NCBI RefSeq assembly: GCF_008974245.1
Contig: NZ_BBZI01000010.1
Coordinates: 186,001 to 250,000 of the forward strand
Source: Streptomyces abyssomicinicus
Lineage (GTDB): Bacteria > Actinomycetota > Actinomycetes > Streptomycetales > Streptomycetaceae
Length of the DNA: 64,000 nt
Reading direction: 5' to 3'
Each line of letters begins with the position of its first letter. Position 1 is the stretch's first letter. Both the position numbers and the translations under genes were made by a program. The notes beneath the pieces are model-generated. The model was not told where the DNA came from. It saw only the letters and a program-made list of their open reading frames with translations, and did no database searches. Below are positions 38,825 through 46,049 of this stretch, one piece after another.

Positions 38825-40624
38825 GTGCGCACCTCCATCGCCACCGTCTCCCTCAGCGGCTCGCTCACCGAAAAGCTCACCGCCGCCTCCCGCGCCGGAT
38901 TCGACGGTGTGGAGATCTTCGAGAACGACCTGCTGGCCAGTCCGCTCACCCCGGAGGAGATCAGGGACCGGTGCGCCGACCTCGGGCTGCGCATCGAGCT
39001 GTACCAGCCGATGCGGGACATCGAGGCGGTGCCGCCCGAGGAGTTCGCCCGCAACCTCCGCCGCGCCCGCCACAAGTTCGACCTGATGCGCCGTCTGGGC
39101 GCCGACACCGTGCTGGTCTGCTCCAGCGTGTCCCCGCTCGCCCGGGACGACGACGCGCTGGCCGCCGCCCAGCTGAGTGAACTCGCGGACAACGCGCAGG
39201 AGTTCGGTGTCCGCGTCGCCTACGAGGCGCTGGCCTGGGGACGGCACGTCAACACCTACGACCACGCCTGGCGGATCGTCGAGGCCGCCGCCCACCCCGC
39301 GCTCGGCACCTGCCTGGACAGCTTCCACATCCTCTCCCGGGGCTCCGACCCCCGGGGCATCGAGGACATCCCGGGAGAGAAGATCTTCTTCCTCCAGCTC
39401 GCCGACGCCCCGCTGCTCGCGATGGACGTCCTCCAGTGGAGCCGCCACTACCGCTGCTTCCCGGGCCAGGGCGGGTTCGACGTCGCCGGGCTGGTGCGCC
39501 ACGTGATGCGGACGGGCTACCGGGGGCCGCTCTCCCTGGAGGTCTTCAACGACGTGTTCCGGCAGGCCGAGGCCGGGCCCACCGCCGTGGACGCCCGACG
39601 GTCGCTGCTGGTCCTCCAGGAGCAGGCGGGCATCGACGAACTCCCGCCCCGCGTGGTGCCCACCGGTGTGGCCTTCGCCGAACTGGTCACCCCGGACGCC
39701 GAACCGCTCGGCGCCACCCTGACCGCGCTCGGCTTCGCCCGCACGGCCAGGCACCGCTCCAAGCCGGTGGACCTGTGGGAGCAGGGCGAGGCGCGGATCC
39801 TGGTCAACACCGGGCCCGCGGTGCCGCGCGGCGGGACCCGGATCGCCGCCGTCGGGCTGGAGTCGCCGGACCCGGCCGGGGCCGCCCGCCGCGCCGAGGC
39901 CCTGCTGGCACCGGTGCTGCCCCGCCGTCGTGCCGCCCACGACGCCGAACTGGACGCGGTGGCCGCGCCGGACGGCACCGAGCTGTTCTTCTGCGCCACC
40001 GGACGGCCCGGATCGCGCGACTGGCGGAGCGACTTCGCCCCGGGACCGCGGGCGGAGGATCCGGCCGCGGTCCCGGCCGGCGGCCCGCGGCGCGTCGACC
40101 ACCTCGCGCTCACCCAGCCCTGGCACCAGTTCGACGAAGCCGCCCTGTTCCACCGCAGCGTGCTGGGTCTGGGCGCCCAGGAGAGCGTGGACGTGGCGGA
40201 GCCGTACGGGCTGTTCCGCAGCCGCGCGGTCACCGACGCCGACGGCCGCGTGCGCATCGCCCTGGGCGTCGGCCCCGCCCCCACCGACGACGGCGACCGT
40301 CTCCAGCACATCGCGCTCGCCACCGACGACGTCGTCCTGGCCGCCCGCCGCTTCCGGGAGGCCGGCGGGGAACTGCTCGCCGTCCCCGGCAACTACCACG
40401 ACGACCTCGCCGCCCTGTACGACCTGCCGGACGAGGAGCTGGAGACCTTCCGCGAGCTCGGCATCCTCTACGACCGGGACGAGCGGGGCGGGTTCCGGCA
40501 CTGCTACACGCGCACCGTGGGCCGGGTCTTCTTCGAGCTGGTCCAGCGGGACGGCGGCTACCGGGGGTACGGGGCGCGGAACGCCCCGGTGCGGATGGCG
40601 GCCCAGCGCGGCGGACGCGGCTGA
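38825..40624 (+). CDS. qsuB: 3-Dehydroshikimate dehydratase fused to an HPPD-like domain (QsuB-like)
   Basis: 599 residues from GTG 38825 (AAGGAG ten to eleven bases upstream). Residues 1-275 are a TIM barrel of the sugar phosphate isomerase type with the four metal ligands in place: E134 ('VAYEALAWGRH'), D165 ('TCLDSFHIL'), Q191 ('FFLQLADAP') and E239 ('LSLEVFND'). Residues 285-590 are two VOC modules like 4-hydroxyphenylpyruvate dioxygenase ('RRVDHLALTQPWHQFDEAAL', 'HIALATDDVVLAARRFREAG', 'GRVFFELVQRDGGYRGYGAR'). This arrangement is that of QsuB/QuiC. It dehydrates 3-dehydroshikimate to protocatechuate, which then feeds the beta-ketoadipate pathway (not in this window). No dehydroquinase gene is present. 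Confidence 0.92.
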   Translation: MRTSIATVSLSGSLTEKLTAASRAGFDGVEIFENDLLASPLTPEEIRDRCADLGLRIELYQPMRDIEAVPPEEFARNLRRARHKFDLMRRLGADTVLVCSSVSPLARDDDALAAAQLSELADNAQEFGVRVAYEALAWGRHVNTYDHAWRIVEAAAHPALGTCLDSFHILSRGSDPRGIEDIPGEKIFFLQLADAPLLAMDVLQWSRHYRCFPGQGGFDVAGLVRHVMRTGYRGPLSLEVFNDVFRQAEAGPTAVDARRSLLVLQEQAGIDELPPRVVPTGVAFAELVTPDAEPLGATLTALGFARTARHRSKPVDLWEQGEARILVNTGPAVPRGGTRIAAVGLESPDPAGAARRAEALLAPVLPRRRAAHDAELDAVAAPDGTELFFCATGRPGSRDWRSDFAPGPRAEDPAAVPAGGPRRVDHLALTQPWHQFDEAALFHRSVLGLGAQESVDVAEPYGLFRSRAVTDADGRVRIALGVGPAPTDDGDRLQHIALATDDVVLAARRFREAGGELLAVPGNYHDDLAALYDLPDEELETFRELGILYDRDERGGFRHCYTRTVGRVFFELVQRDGGYRGYGARNAPVRMAAQRGGRG

Positions 40625-40677
40625 CCGGAAGCGGGGGTCGGCGCGGGCGACCCGGCGCGGGCGACCGGGCGCCGGAG

Positions 40678-40722
40678 ACGGGTGTGCCCCGGGTGACATG
40701 ACGTCACCCGGGGCACACCCGT
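40678..40722. terminator. Strong bidirectional terminator
   Basis: A perfect 20-bp stem (40678-40697 with 40703-40722) and loop ATGAC separate the convergent qsuB-like (40624) and GAPDH (40744) genes. Confidence 0.92.
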
Positions 40723-40743
40723 CGCGGCCCTTGCCGCGGCGGA

Positions 40744-42189
40744 TCAGACCGCCGGGGCCGGGAACGTCGGGTACTCGACGCCCGAGACCTGCTGCACGAC
40801 CCGGACCACCTGGCAGGAGTAGCCGAACTCGTTGTCGTACCAGAGGTACAGGATCGCGTTGTCGCCCTCGACCTTGGTGGCGCCGGCGTCGACGATCGAG
40901 GCGTGACGCGAGCCGATGAAGTCGCTGGAGACCGCGTCGGGGGCGCTGATGAAGTCGATCTGGCGCTTCAGCGGCGAGGTCAGCGACACCTCGCGCAGGT
41001 ACTCCAGGACCTCGGCGCGGCTCGTCTCCCGCTTCAGCTGCAGGTTGAGGATGGCGATCGAGACGTCCGGGGTGGGGACGCGGATCGAGCTGCCGGTGAT
41101 GGTCGCCTCGAGGTCGGGCAGCGCTTTCGCCACGGCGGAGGCGGCGCCGGTCTCGGTGATGACCATGTTCAGCGGCGCGGAGCGGCCACGACGGTCGCCC
41201 TTGTGGTAGTTGTCCAGCAGGTTCTGGTCGTTGGTGAACGAGTGGATGGTCTCCACGTGCCCGCGCAGGACGCCGTACTCGTCCTCCATCGCCTTCAGCG
41301 GCGGCACGATCGCGTTGGTCGTGCAGGAGGCGCAGGAGATGATGTTCTCGTCCGGCTTGATCATGTCGTGGTTGACGCCGTGGACGATGTTGGGGACGTC
41401 GCCCTTGCCCGGAGCGGTCAGCACGACCTTGTCGACGCCGGGGCGCAGGTGCTGGGAGAGGCCCTCGCGGTCGCGCCACTTGCCGGTGTTGTCGATGAGG
41501 ATGGCGTTCCGGATGCCGTACTCGGTGTAGTCCACCGACTCGGGCGAGTCGGAGTAGATCACCTGGATCGTGTGGCCGTTGGCGATGATCCGGTTGTTGG
41601 CCTCGTCCACGGTGATGGTGCCCTGGAACTGACCGTGGATCGAGTCGCGGCGCAGCAGCGAGGCGCGCTTGACCAGGTCACCGCCACCGCCGTTGCGGAC
41701 CACGATCGCCTTCAGGCGCAGGCCGTTGCCGGAACCGGCCTTCTCGATGAGCAGGCGGGCCAGCAGGCGGCCGATCCGGCCGAAGCCGTAGAGGACCACG
41801 TCGCGGCCCTCGCGACGCTCGATCTTGTGGGCGCCGGTGGCGCCGGCGACGGCCTCGGCGGTGAACTCCTCGACCGACAGACCGCGGTCGTCGGCCTTGT
41901 GGGCCACCGCCAGCATGCCGATGTCGATCTGAGAGGGCCCGAGGTCCAGCGTGGTCAGGGCCTGAAGGAACGGCATCGTCTCGACGACCGACAGCTCCCC
42001 GCCGACGATCTGCCGGGCGAAGCGGTGGGTCTTGAGGATGCTGATGACCGACTTGTTCACCAGGGAGCGACTGTGGACCAGGACCGTGACGTCCCGCTCC
42101 CGGTGCAGCTTCCCGATGATCGGGATCATCGACTCCGCGATCTCCTCGCGGTTCTTCCAGTTGGTGAACGAGTCCTCGGTGACAGTCAC
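40744..42189 (-). CDS. gap: Long-form glyceraldehyde-3-phosphate dehydrogenase
   Basis: 481 residues from GTG 42187-42189. About 130 residues precede the standard enzyme. This extension ('NREEIAESMIPIIGKLHRER', 'SVVETMPFLQALTTLDLGPS') is conserved in a subgroup of bacterial GAPDHs. The catalytic part has 'DVVLYGFGRIGRLLARLLIE' (nucleotide motif GFGRIG), 'ISCASCTTNAIVPPLKAMED' with the active-site Cys, 'VETIHSFTNDQNLLDNYHKG' with the His, and 'YLWYDNEFGYSCQVVR' at the end. It interconverts glyceraldehyde-3-phosphate and 1,3-bisphosphoglycerate. As Streptomyces normally has a shorter housekeeping Gap, this is probably a paralogue with special or gluconeogenic use. A TTGATC/TAACAT pair near 42213-42244 may be its promoter. 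Confidence 0.92.
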   Translation of the reverse strand: MTVTEDSFTNWKNREEIAESMIPIIGKLHRERDVTVLVHSRSLVNKSVISILKTHRFARQIVGGELSVVETMPFLQALTTLDLGPSQIDIGMLAVAHKADDRGLSVEEFTAEAVAGATGAHKIERREGRDVVLYGFGRIGRLLARLLIEKAGSGNGLRLKAIVVRNGGGGDLVKRASLLRRDSIHGQFQGTITVDEANNRIIANGHTIQVIYSDSPESVDYTEYGIRNAILIDNTGKWRDREGLSQHLRPGVDKVVLTAPGKGDVPNIVHGVNHDMIKPDENIISCASCTTNAIVPPLKAMEDEYGVLRGHVETIHSFTNDQNLLDNYHKGDRRGRSAPLNMVITETGAASAVAKALPDLEATITGSSIRVPTPDVSIAILNLQLKRETSRAEVLEYLREVSLTSPLKRQIDFISAPDAVSSDFIGSRHASIVDAGATKVEGDNAILYLWYDNEFGYSCQVVRVVQQVSGVEYPTFPAPAV

Positions 42190-42400
42190 AGGTCCATCTT
42201 TCGAGCTAGGCGGCGCTCACATGTTAACCATCTCGAAGTATGGTCGATCAAGCCGGGGCCGCCGCCGGGGGGTGCGGTGGGCGCGCGGGGGCCGAAGTCG
42301 CCCCGGTTCGCGGCGATCCATCCCTTTTCGGATGCCGGTCAGGTGACCGCTGCGTGTGCGCACGATCACGCGCTCGCCCACCCCGTGCTCCAGCGGCCCC

Positions 42401-42438
42401 GCGCCCCCGCGCCCCCGCGCCCCCGTGCCCCCGCGCCT
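42401..42438. repeat. 8-bp tandem repeat at the end of the ABC-F gene
   Basis: GCGCCCCC is repeated three times (42401-42424), then GTGCCCCC and GCGCCT, stopping at the ABC-F stop codon. The rest of 42190-42437 holds the GAPDH promoter region. Confidence 0.75.
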
Positions 42439-44324
42439 CACTCCGCGAGGCGGCCCGACTCCAGCCGCACCCGGCGGCCGGTGAACCGGCGGGTGAACAT
42501 GCGGTCGTGGGAGACGACCACCAGCGCGCCGGGCCACGCGGCCAGCGCCTCCTCCAGGTCCTCCACCAGGCCGGGGGAGAGGTGGTTGGTGGGCTCGTCC
42601 AGCAGCAGCAGGTCGGCCGGTTCCCGCAGCACCCGGGCCAGGCCCAGTCGCCGCGCCTGGCCCACCGAGAGATCACCGACCGCGGTGGCGAGGGCCGACG
42701 GCTCGAAGAGCCCCAGGGCGAGCAGTGCCTCGCGGTGCTCCTCCGGCGTCCCGGGCAGCCCCTCGGCGTAGGCGGCCAGCAGGCTCCGTCCCGGGTGCGC
42801 GAGCACCGTCTCCTGCGGCAGCCAGGCGGTCCGCGGCGTCCGCCGGCAGGCTCCCCGGCCGGGCGTCAGGCCCCCGGCCAGCACGGCCAGCAGGGTGCTC
42901 TTGCCCGCGCCGTTCGGCCCGGTGACCAGGACCCGTTCCCCCGGCGCGACCGAGAAGGCCTCGACGTCCAGGCGCTCGCCGACCGCCACGTCCGACAGGA
43001 CGGCCACGGCCTCCTCGTCTCCTTGCGGGCCTGCCGCACCTGCCGCACCTGCCGGGCCTGGCGATCCTGCTGAGCCTTGCGATCCTTGCGGCCCATGTGG
43101 CTGTTGCAGCCCGGGCACGTGTGCCCCTTGCGGTCCGGTCGCGCCGGCCGCGCCGGGGCCGGCCGGGCCGGTCGCGCCGGGGGTGCCGTCGGCGGCCGAC
43201 CCACGCGCGGCCGGGGCCGCCGTCGCCGGCGTGCGGAAACGCAGCGGCTCCGGCGGGCGGGGAACCGGGTTCTCCTCCAGCCGCCGCAGCCGCTCCTTGG
43301 CGTTGCGGATCCGCGCGGAGATCTGCCGTTCGACGCTGCGCTGATGGCGCTGGTTCGAGCGCTCCGCCGTGGCCCCCCGCCGCGCCCCCGAGGCCATCCG
43401 GTCCGCCGCGCGCCCGGCCAGTTCCCGCTGTTCGGCCAGTTCCGACAGCCAGTCCCGGTGGTCCCGCTCCCACCGCCGCCGCGCCGCCGTCCTGGCCCGC
43501 AGGTACCCGGCGTAGCCGCCGCCGTGGCGGTGGAGCGTGCGCCGCTCGGCGTCCACCTCCCACAGCGCGGACGCCACCCGTTCCAGGAACAGCCGGTCGT
43601 GCGAGATCACCACCACCGCACCCCGGTGGGACCGCAGCCGCTCCTCGAGCCACTCCAGGGCAGAGGCGTCGAGGTGGTTGGTCGGTTCGTCCAGCAGCAG
43701 CAACTGCGGCGACGCCGCCAGCACGCAGGCCAGGCCGAGGCGCGCCTGTTCGCCGCCGGAGAGGCTGCCCAGGCGGCGGCCGGGGGTGATCCGGGCCAGC
43801 CCCAGGCCGTGCATCGCCGCCGCCACGCGGGCGTCGGCGGCATAGCCATCCCGCGCCTCGAACGCCTCCATGAGGTCGCCGTAGGCGGCCAGCAGTGGAC
43901 CGGTCTCCTCCGGACCGGCGGCCGACAGCGCCCGCTCGGTCTCCCGCAGGGAGTGCTCCAGCGCCCGCAGGCCGGCCAGCGCGTGATCCACGGCGTCCTG
44001 GACGGTGTCCTCGGGCGGCAGGTCCGGGACCTGCGGCAGGTGGCCGACGCCTCCGGGCGCCCGGAGGCGGACCTCGCCCTCGGCGGGCGGCTCCAGTCCG
44101 GCCACCACCCGCAGCAGGGTGGACTTTCCCGAACCGTTCTCGCCGACGACGCCGACGCGCTCGCCGGGCGCGACCGACTGCCGCACGCCGTCGAGCAGGA
44201 CGCGGCCGCCCGGGGAGAGGGTCAGATCGTCCAGCACCAGCTGGAAGGCCGCGGTCCCGGGAGTGCCACCGGGGCCGGATCCGTCGGAGGGCATCACGAT
44301 GCCCGAGTGCGTGGAAATGCGCAT
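42438..44324 (-). CDS. ABC-F family ATPase (ribosome-protection/antibiotic-resistance type) with collagen-like insert
   Basis: 628 residues from ATG 44322-44324; ATG 44294 is also in frame. There are two ABC ATPase domains and no membrane helices. Domain 1: Walker A 'GVVGENGSGKSTLLRVVAGL', signature 'LSGGEQARLGLACVL', Walker B 'LLLLDEPTNHLDASALEWLE'. Domain 2: 'VTGPNGAGKSTLLAVLAGGL', 'LSVGQARRLGLARVL', 'LLLLDEPTNHLSPGLVEDLE'. The linker has the basic coiled helices of the P-site tRNA interaction motif, and then a Gly-X-Y tract at about residues 378-435. ABC-F proteins bind the ribosomal E site and dislodge drugs such as lincosamides, streptogramins or macrolides. The upstream leader peptide and hairpin favour that function over housekeeping EttA-type roles. 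Confidence 0.9.
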   Translation of the reverse strand: MRISTHSGIVMPSDGSGPGGTPGTAAFQLVLDDLTLSPGGRVLLDGVRQSVAPGERVGVVGENGSGKSTLLRVVAGLEPPAEGEVRLRAPGGVGHLPQVPDLPPEDTVQDAVDHALAGLRALEHSLRETERALSAAGPEETGPLLAAYGDLMEAFEARDGYAADARVAAAMHGLGLARITPGRRLGSLSGGEQARLGLACVLAASPQLLLLDEPTNHLDASALEWLEERLRSHRGAVVVISHDRLFLERVASALWEVDAERRTLHRHGGGYAGYLRARTAARRRWERDHRDWLSELAEQRELAGRAADRMASGARRGATAERSNQRHQRSVERQISARIRNAKERLRRLEENPVPRPPEPLRFRTPATAAPAARGSAADGTPGATGPAGPGAAGATGPQGAHVPGLQQPHGPQGSQGSAGSPGPAGAAGAAGPQGDEEAVAVLSDVAVGERLDVEAFSVAPGERVLVTGPNGAGKSTLLAVLAGGLTPGRGACRRTPRTAWLPQETVLAHPGRSLLAAYAEGLPGTPEEHREALLALGLFEPSALATAVGDLSVGQARRLGLARVLREPADLLLLDEPTNHLSPGLVEDLEEALAAWPGALVVVSHDRMFTRRFTGRRVRLESGRLAE

Positions 44325-44378
44325 GAGTTCCGCCGTATCGGAAGAAGGAAGGTGTGATCGGACGGCGGGGGAGCGCGA

Positions 44379-44412
44379 CGGCCGGCACGGCGCCGCGACG
44401 GGCCGCCGGCCG
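44379..44412 (-). promoter_or_regulatory. Hairpin between leader peptide and ABC-F gene (possible attenuator)
   Basis: CGGCCGGC and GCCGGCCG form a perfect 8-bp stem with an 18-base G+C-rich loop that can pair further inside. It begins about 20 bases after the leader stop and lies 55-88 bases before the ABC-F start. Its position suits a terminator that forms unless a ribosome stalls on the leader. Confidence 0.55.
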
Positions 44413-44430
44413 GGACTCCCCGGGCGGAAC

Positions 44431-44460
44431 TCAGATGTAGTGGTAGTAGACCTTGATCAC
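44431..44460 (-). CDS. Nine-residue leader peptide MIKVYYHYI upstream of ABC-F gene
   Basis: GTG at 44458-44460 through TGA at 44431-44433 encodes M(V)IKVYYHYI. A -10 box TAGACT stands six bases before the GTG, so the transcript starts on the leader codon itself and the leader is leaderless. Short, Tyr/Ile-rich leaders directly after the promoter are the rule for antibiotic-inducible ABC-F and rRNA methylase genes, where a drug-stalled ribosome changes mRNA folding and allows read-through into the gene. The 106-base gap to the ABC-F start holds the hairpin at 44379-44412. Coding status is inferred from layout, not homology. Confidence 0.65.
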   Translation of the reverse strand: MIKVYYHYI

Positions 44461-44466
44461 CCGTTC

Positions 44467-44472
44467 AGTCTA
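44467..44472 (-). promoter_or_regulatory. -10 box for leader peptide/ABC-F transcript
   Basis: TAGACT on the minus strand, six bases from the leader start codon. The -35 region falls around 44491-44496, overlapping the divergent promoter of the MpaB-like gene. Confidence 0.65.
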
Positions 44473-44493
44473 CCGCCGGCGTCTTGACGCGTC

Positions 44494-44522
44494 TTGTGAA
44501 ACACATCGATAGTTTTTGTATC
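44494..44522 (+). promoter_or_regulatory. Promoter of the MpaB-family oxygenase gene
   Basis: TTGTGA (44494-44499) and TGTATC (44517-44522) with a 17-bp spacer in one of the most A+T-rich stretches of the window. It overlaps the upstream part of the divergent leader promoter, so the two are probably coordinated. Confidence 0.55.
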
Positions 44523-44569
44523 TCCGACTCGCGGGGGTGTACACACACGGTGGCGGGGAGTGATGGCGC

Positions 44570-45523
44570 ATGGGCGGCGGACGTCGGCTGCGGCGGATCC
44601 GGCAGATGGACCCCCGGCGGGACTTCGAGCAGATCTACCACTGGATCACCCACTACGAGTTCCCCGACGACTACCTCCACGGGACGTCGTTCGCCTTCCT
44701 GCGCGACTACGGCGTCCCCCGCATCTCCCGGCTCCTCGACCGCACCCAGGAGTTCGAACGGGCCGGGCAGAAGCGGTACGACGACACCGTCCTGGTCGCC
44801 TACGAGATGGTCCGCGACGGTCTGGACTCGGAACACGGCCGGGCCGCGGCCCGCCACCTGAACCGCATCCACGGCCGCTACCGCATCCCCAACGAGGACT
44901 TCCTCTACGTCCTGGCGACCACCGTGGTCGGGCCGAAACGCTGGATCGACCGGTACGGGAAGCGGCCGCTGTGCGAGCAGGAGGCCGAGAGCCTGGCGCT
45001 GGTGGGACACCGGATGGGCTCGATGATGGGCATCACCGGCGTGCCCGACACCTACGCCGGCTTCGAGCGCCTCCACGACGACTACGAGCGGGAGATGTTC
45101 GCCTACGACCCCGCCAACCGCAGGGTGGCGGCCGCCACCCTGCGGATCTTCGCCTCCTGGTACCCCGCCCCCTTACGCCGGACCGCCACCCGGGTGGCGA
45201 TCGCCGTGATGGACGAGCCCCTGCTGGAGGCGCTCGGCCTGCCCGCGGAACCGCGCCTGCTGCGGGGCGCGACCCACCGCGCCCTGCGGACACGGGCCGC
45301 GCTGCTGCGGCTGCTGCCCGCCCGGCCGGAACGGTTCCCGAAGAAGCCCAGGGCGCGCACCTACCCCTTCGGGTGGACCCTCGACGACCTCGGCCCGCAC
45401 TGGGCTCACTCCCGGCCGCTCGAGCCGCTGAACGACGAGACGCCGGAGCGGCGGGCCGTCGTCCCGGAGCAGTCGTCCACCCCGGCGTCCGCGCCGCACG
45501 TACCCCCGCGGAACCCCCGGTGA
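44570..45523 (+). CDS. Oxygenase MpaB family protein (DUF2236)
   Basis: 317 residues from ATG 44570, with GGGGAG upstream. The family pattern is plain: 'RRIRQMDPRRDFEQIYHWIT', 'YDDTVLVAYEMVRDGLDSEH', 'RHLNRIHGRYRIPNEDFLYV' with the 'H...N.IH' haem-like motif, 'TVVGPKRWIDRYGKRPL', and 'WYPAPLRRTATRVAIAVMDE'. MpaB/Lcp-type proteins bind b-type haem and oxidise unsaturated or isoprenoid substrates (rubber oxygenase Lcp, MpaB in mycophenolic acid biosynthesis). It has no signal peptide, unlike Lcp. Substrate unknown. It is divergent from the ABC-F leader. Confidence 0.85.
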   Translation: MGGGRRLRRIRQMDPRRDFEQIYHWITHYEFPDDYLHGTSFAFLRDYGVPRISRLLDRTQEFERAGQKRYDDTVLVAYEMVRDGLDSEHGRAAARHLNRIHGRYRIPNEDFLYVLATTVVGPKRWIDRYGKRPLCEQEAESLALVGHRMGSMMGITGVPDTYAGFERLHDDYEREMFAYDPANRRVAAATLRIFASWYPAPLRRTATRVAIAVMDEPLLEALGLPAEPRLLRGATHRALRTRAALLRLLPARPERFPKKPRARTYPFGWTLDDLGPHWAHSRPLEPLNDETPERRAVVPEQSSTPASAPHVPPRNPR

Positions 45524-45614
45524 CCCGCGGAGCCCCCGACGACGGCAGCACCGCGGACACACCGGAGCCCGCTCCGGGGCCCCCGTCGGCTCCGGGGCCC
45601 GTCGTCCGCCGCGG

Positions 45615-46049
45615 TCAGGCGGTGAGAGCCATGAAGCCGCCCCGGGTGGGCGCTCCGTTCATCAGCGCCGGGACGTCGACGACCTCCGGAAGCCGCTCCA
45701 CGGAGAGGACGACCGCGCCGCCCGCCCGCGCCGCGTCACCGCACCAGGCGTTCATGTCGGCCTCGCCCAGCACCAGCGCGGCGATGGAGGGGATGACCGC
45801 GCCGTGTTCGCCGGGGCCGTCCACCACGCACAGGGTGTGCTTGGGGAAGATGCTCCACCCCTCGCAGGTGGGCAGCGACCGGTCCTCGGTCGCGAGCGGC
45901 GGCAGGGCCTCGTGGAACGGCGCACCGCTGAGCAGCAGCAGCGGCGTTGCGCCGGGCACGAACATCGCTTTCTCCGGATCCAGAAGCATCCGCCAACTCT
46001 CCCAGGTCGGGACCGTCCTTGACCAGCCGCCCCGGGCAGTCGGCGCCAT
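45615..46049 (-). CDS. Hypothetical protein translationally coupled to the NUDIX gene
   Basis: 144 residues from ATG 46047-46049, which directly follows the NUDIX stop (TGA-ATG, no gap); GGAGG lies six bases before the ATG, within the NUDIX end. I do not recognise the family. Visible elements: 'WESWRMLLDPEKAMFVPGAT', 'LLLLSGAPFHEALPPLATED', 'EGWSIFPKHTLCVVDGPGEH', and 'NAWCGDAARAGGAVVLSVER'. It has two or three Cys and no membrane helix, and looks like a compact alpha/beta protein. Coupling implies it is made in fixed ratio to the triple-NUDIX protein, so it may act on the same nucleotide or be a partner. Confidence 0.75.
   Translation of the reverse strand: MAPTARGGWSRTVPTWESWRMLLDPEKAMFVPGATPLLLLSGAPFHEALPPLATEDRSLPTCEGWSIFPKHTLCVVDGPGEHGAVIPSIAALVLGEADMNAWCGDAARAGGAVVLSVERLPEVVDVPALMNGAPTRGGFMALTA

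Noticed and set aside
37754..41479. 1241-codon minus-strand frame over the shikimate cluster
   Set aside because: Antisense to well-supported genes and of low-complexity composition; partial overlap with GAPDH is in the wrong frame.
42401..42438. GCGCCCCC repeats as a CRISPR or replication origin
   Set aside because: No spacers, 8-bp unit and only four copies; a simple G+C slippage repeat at a gene end.
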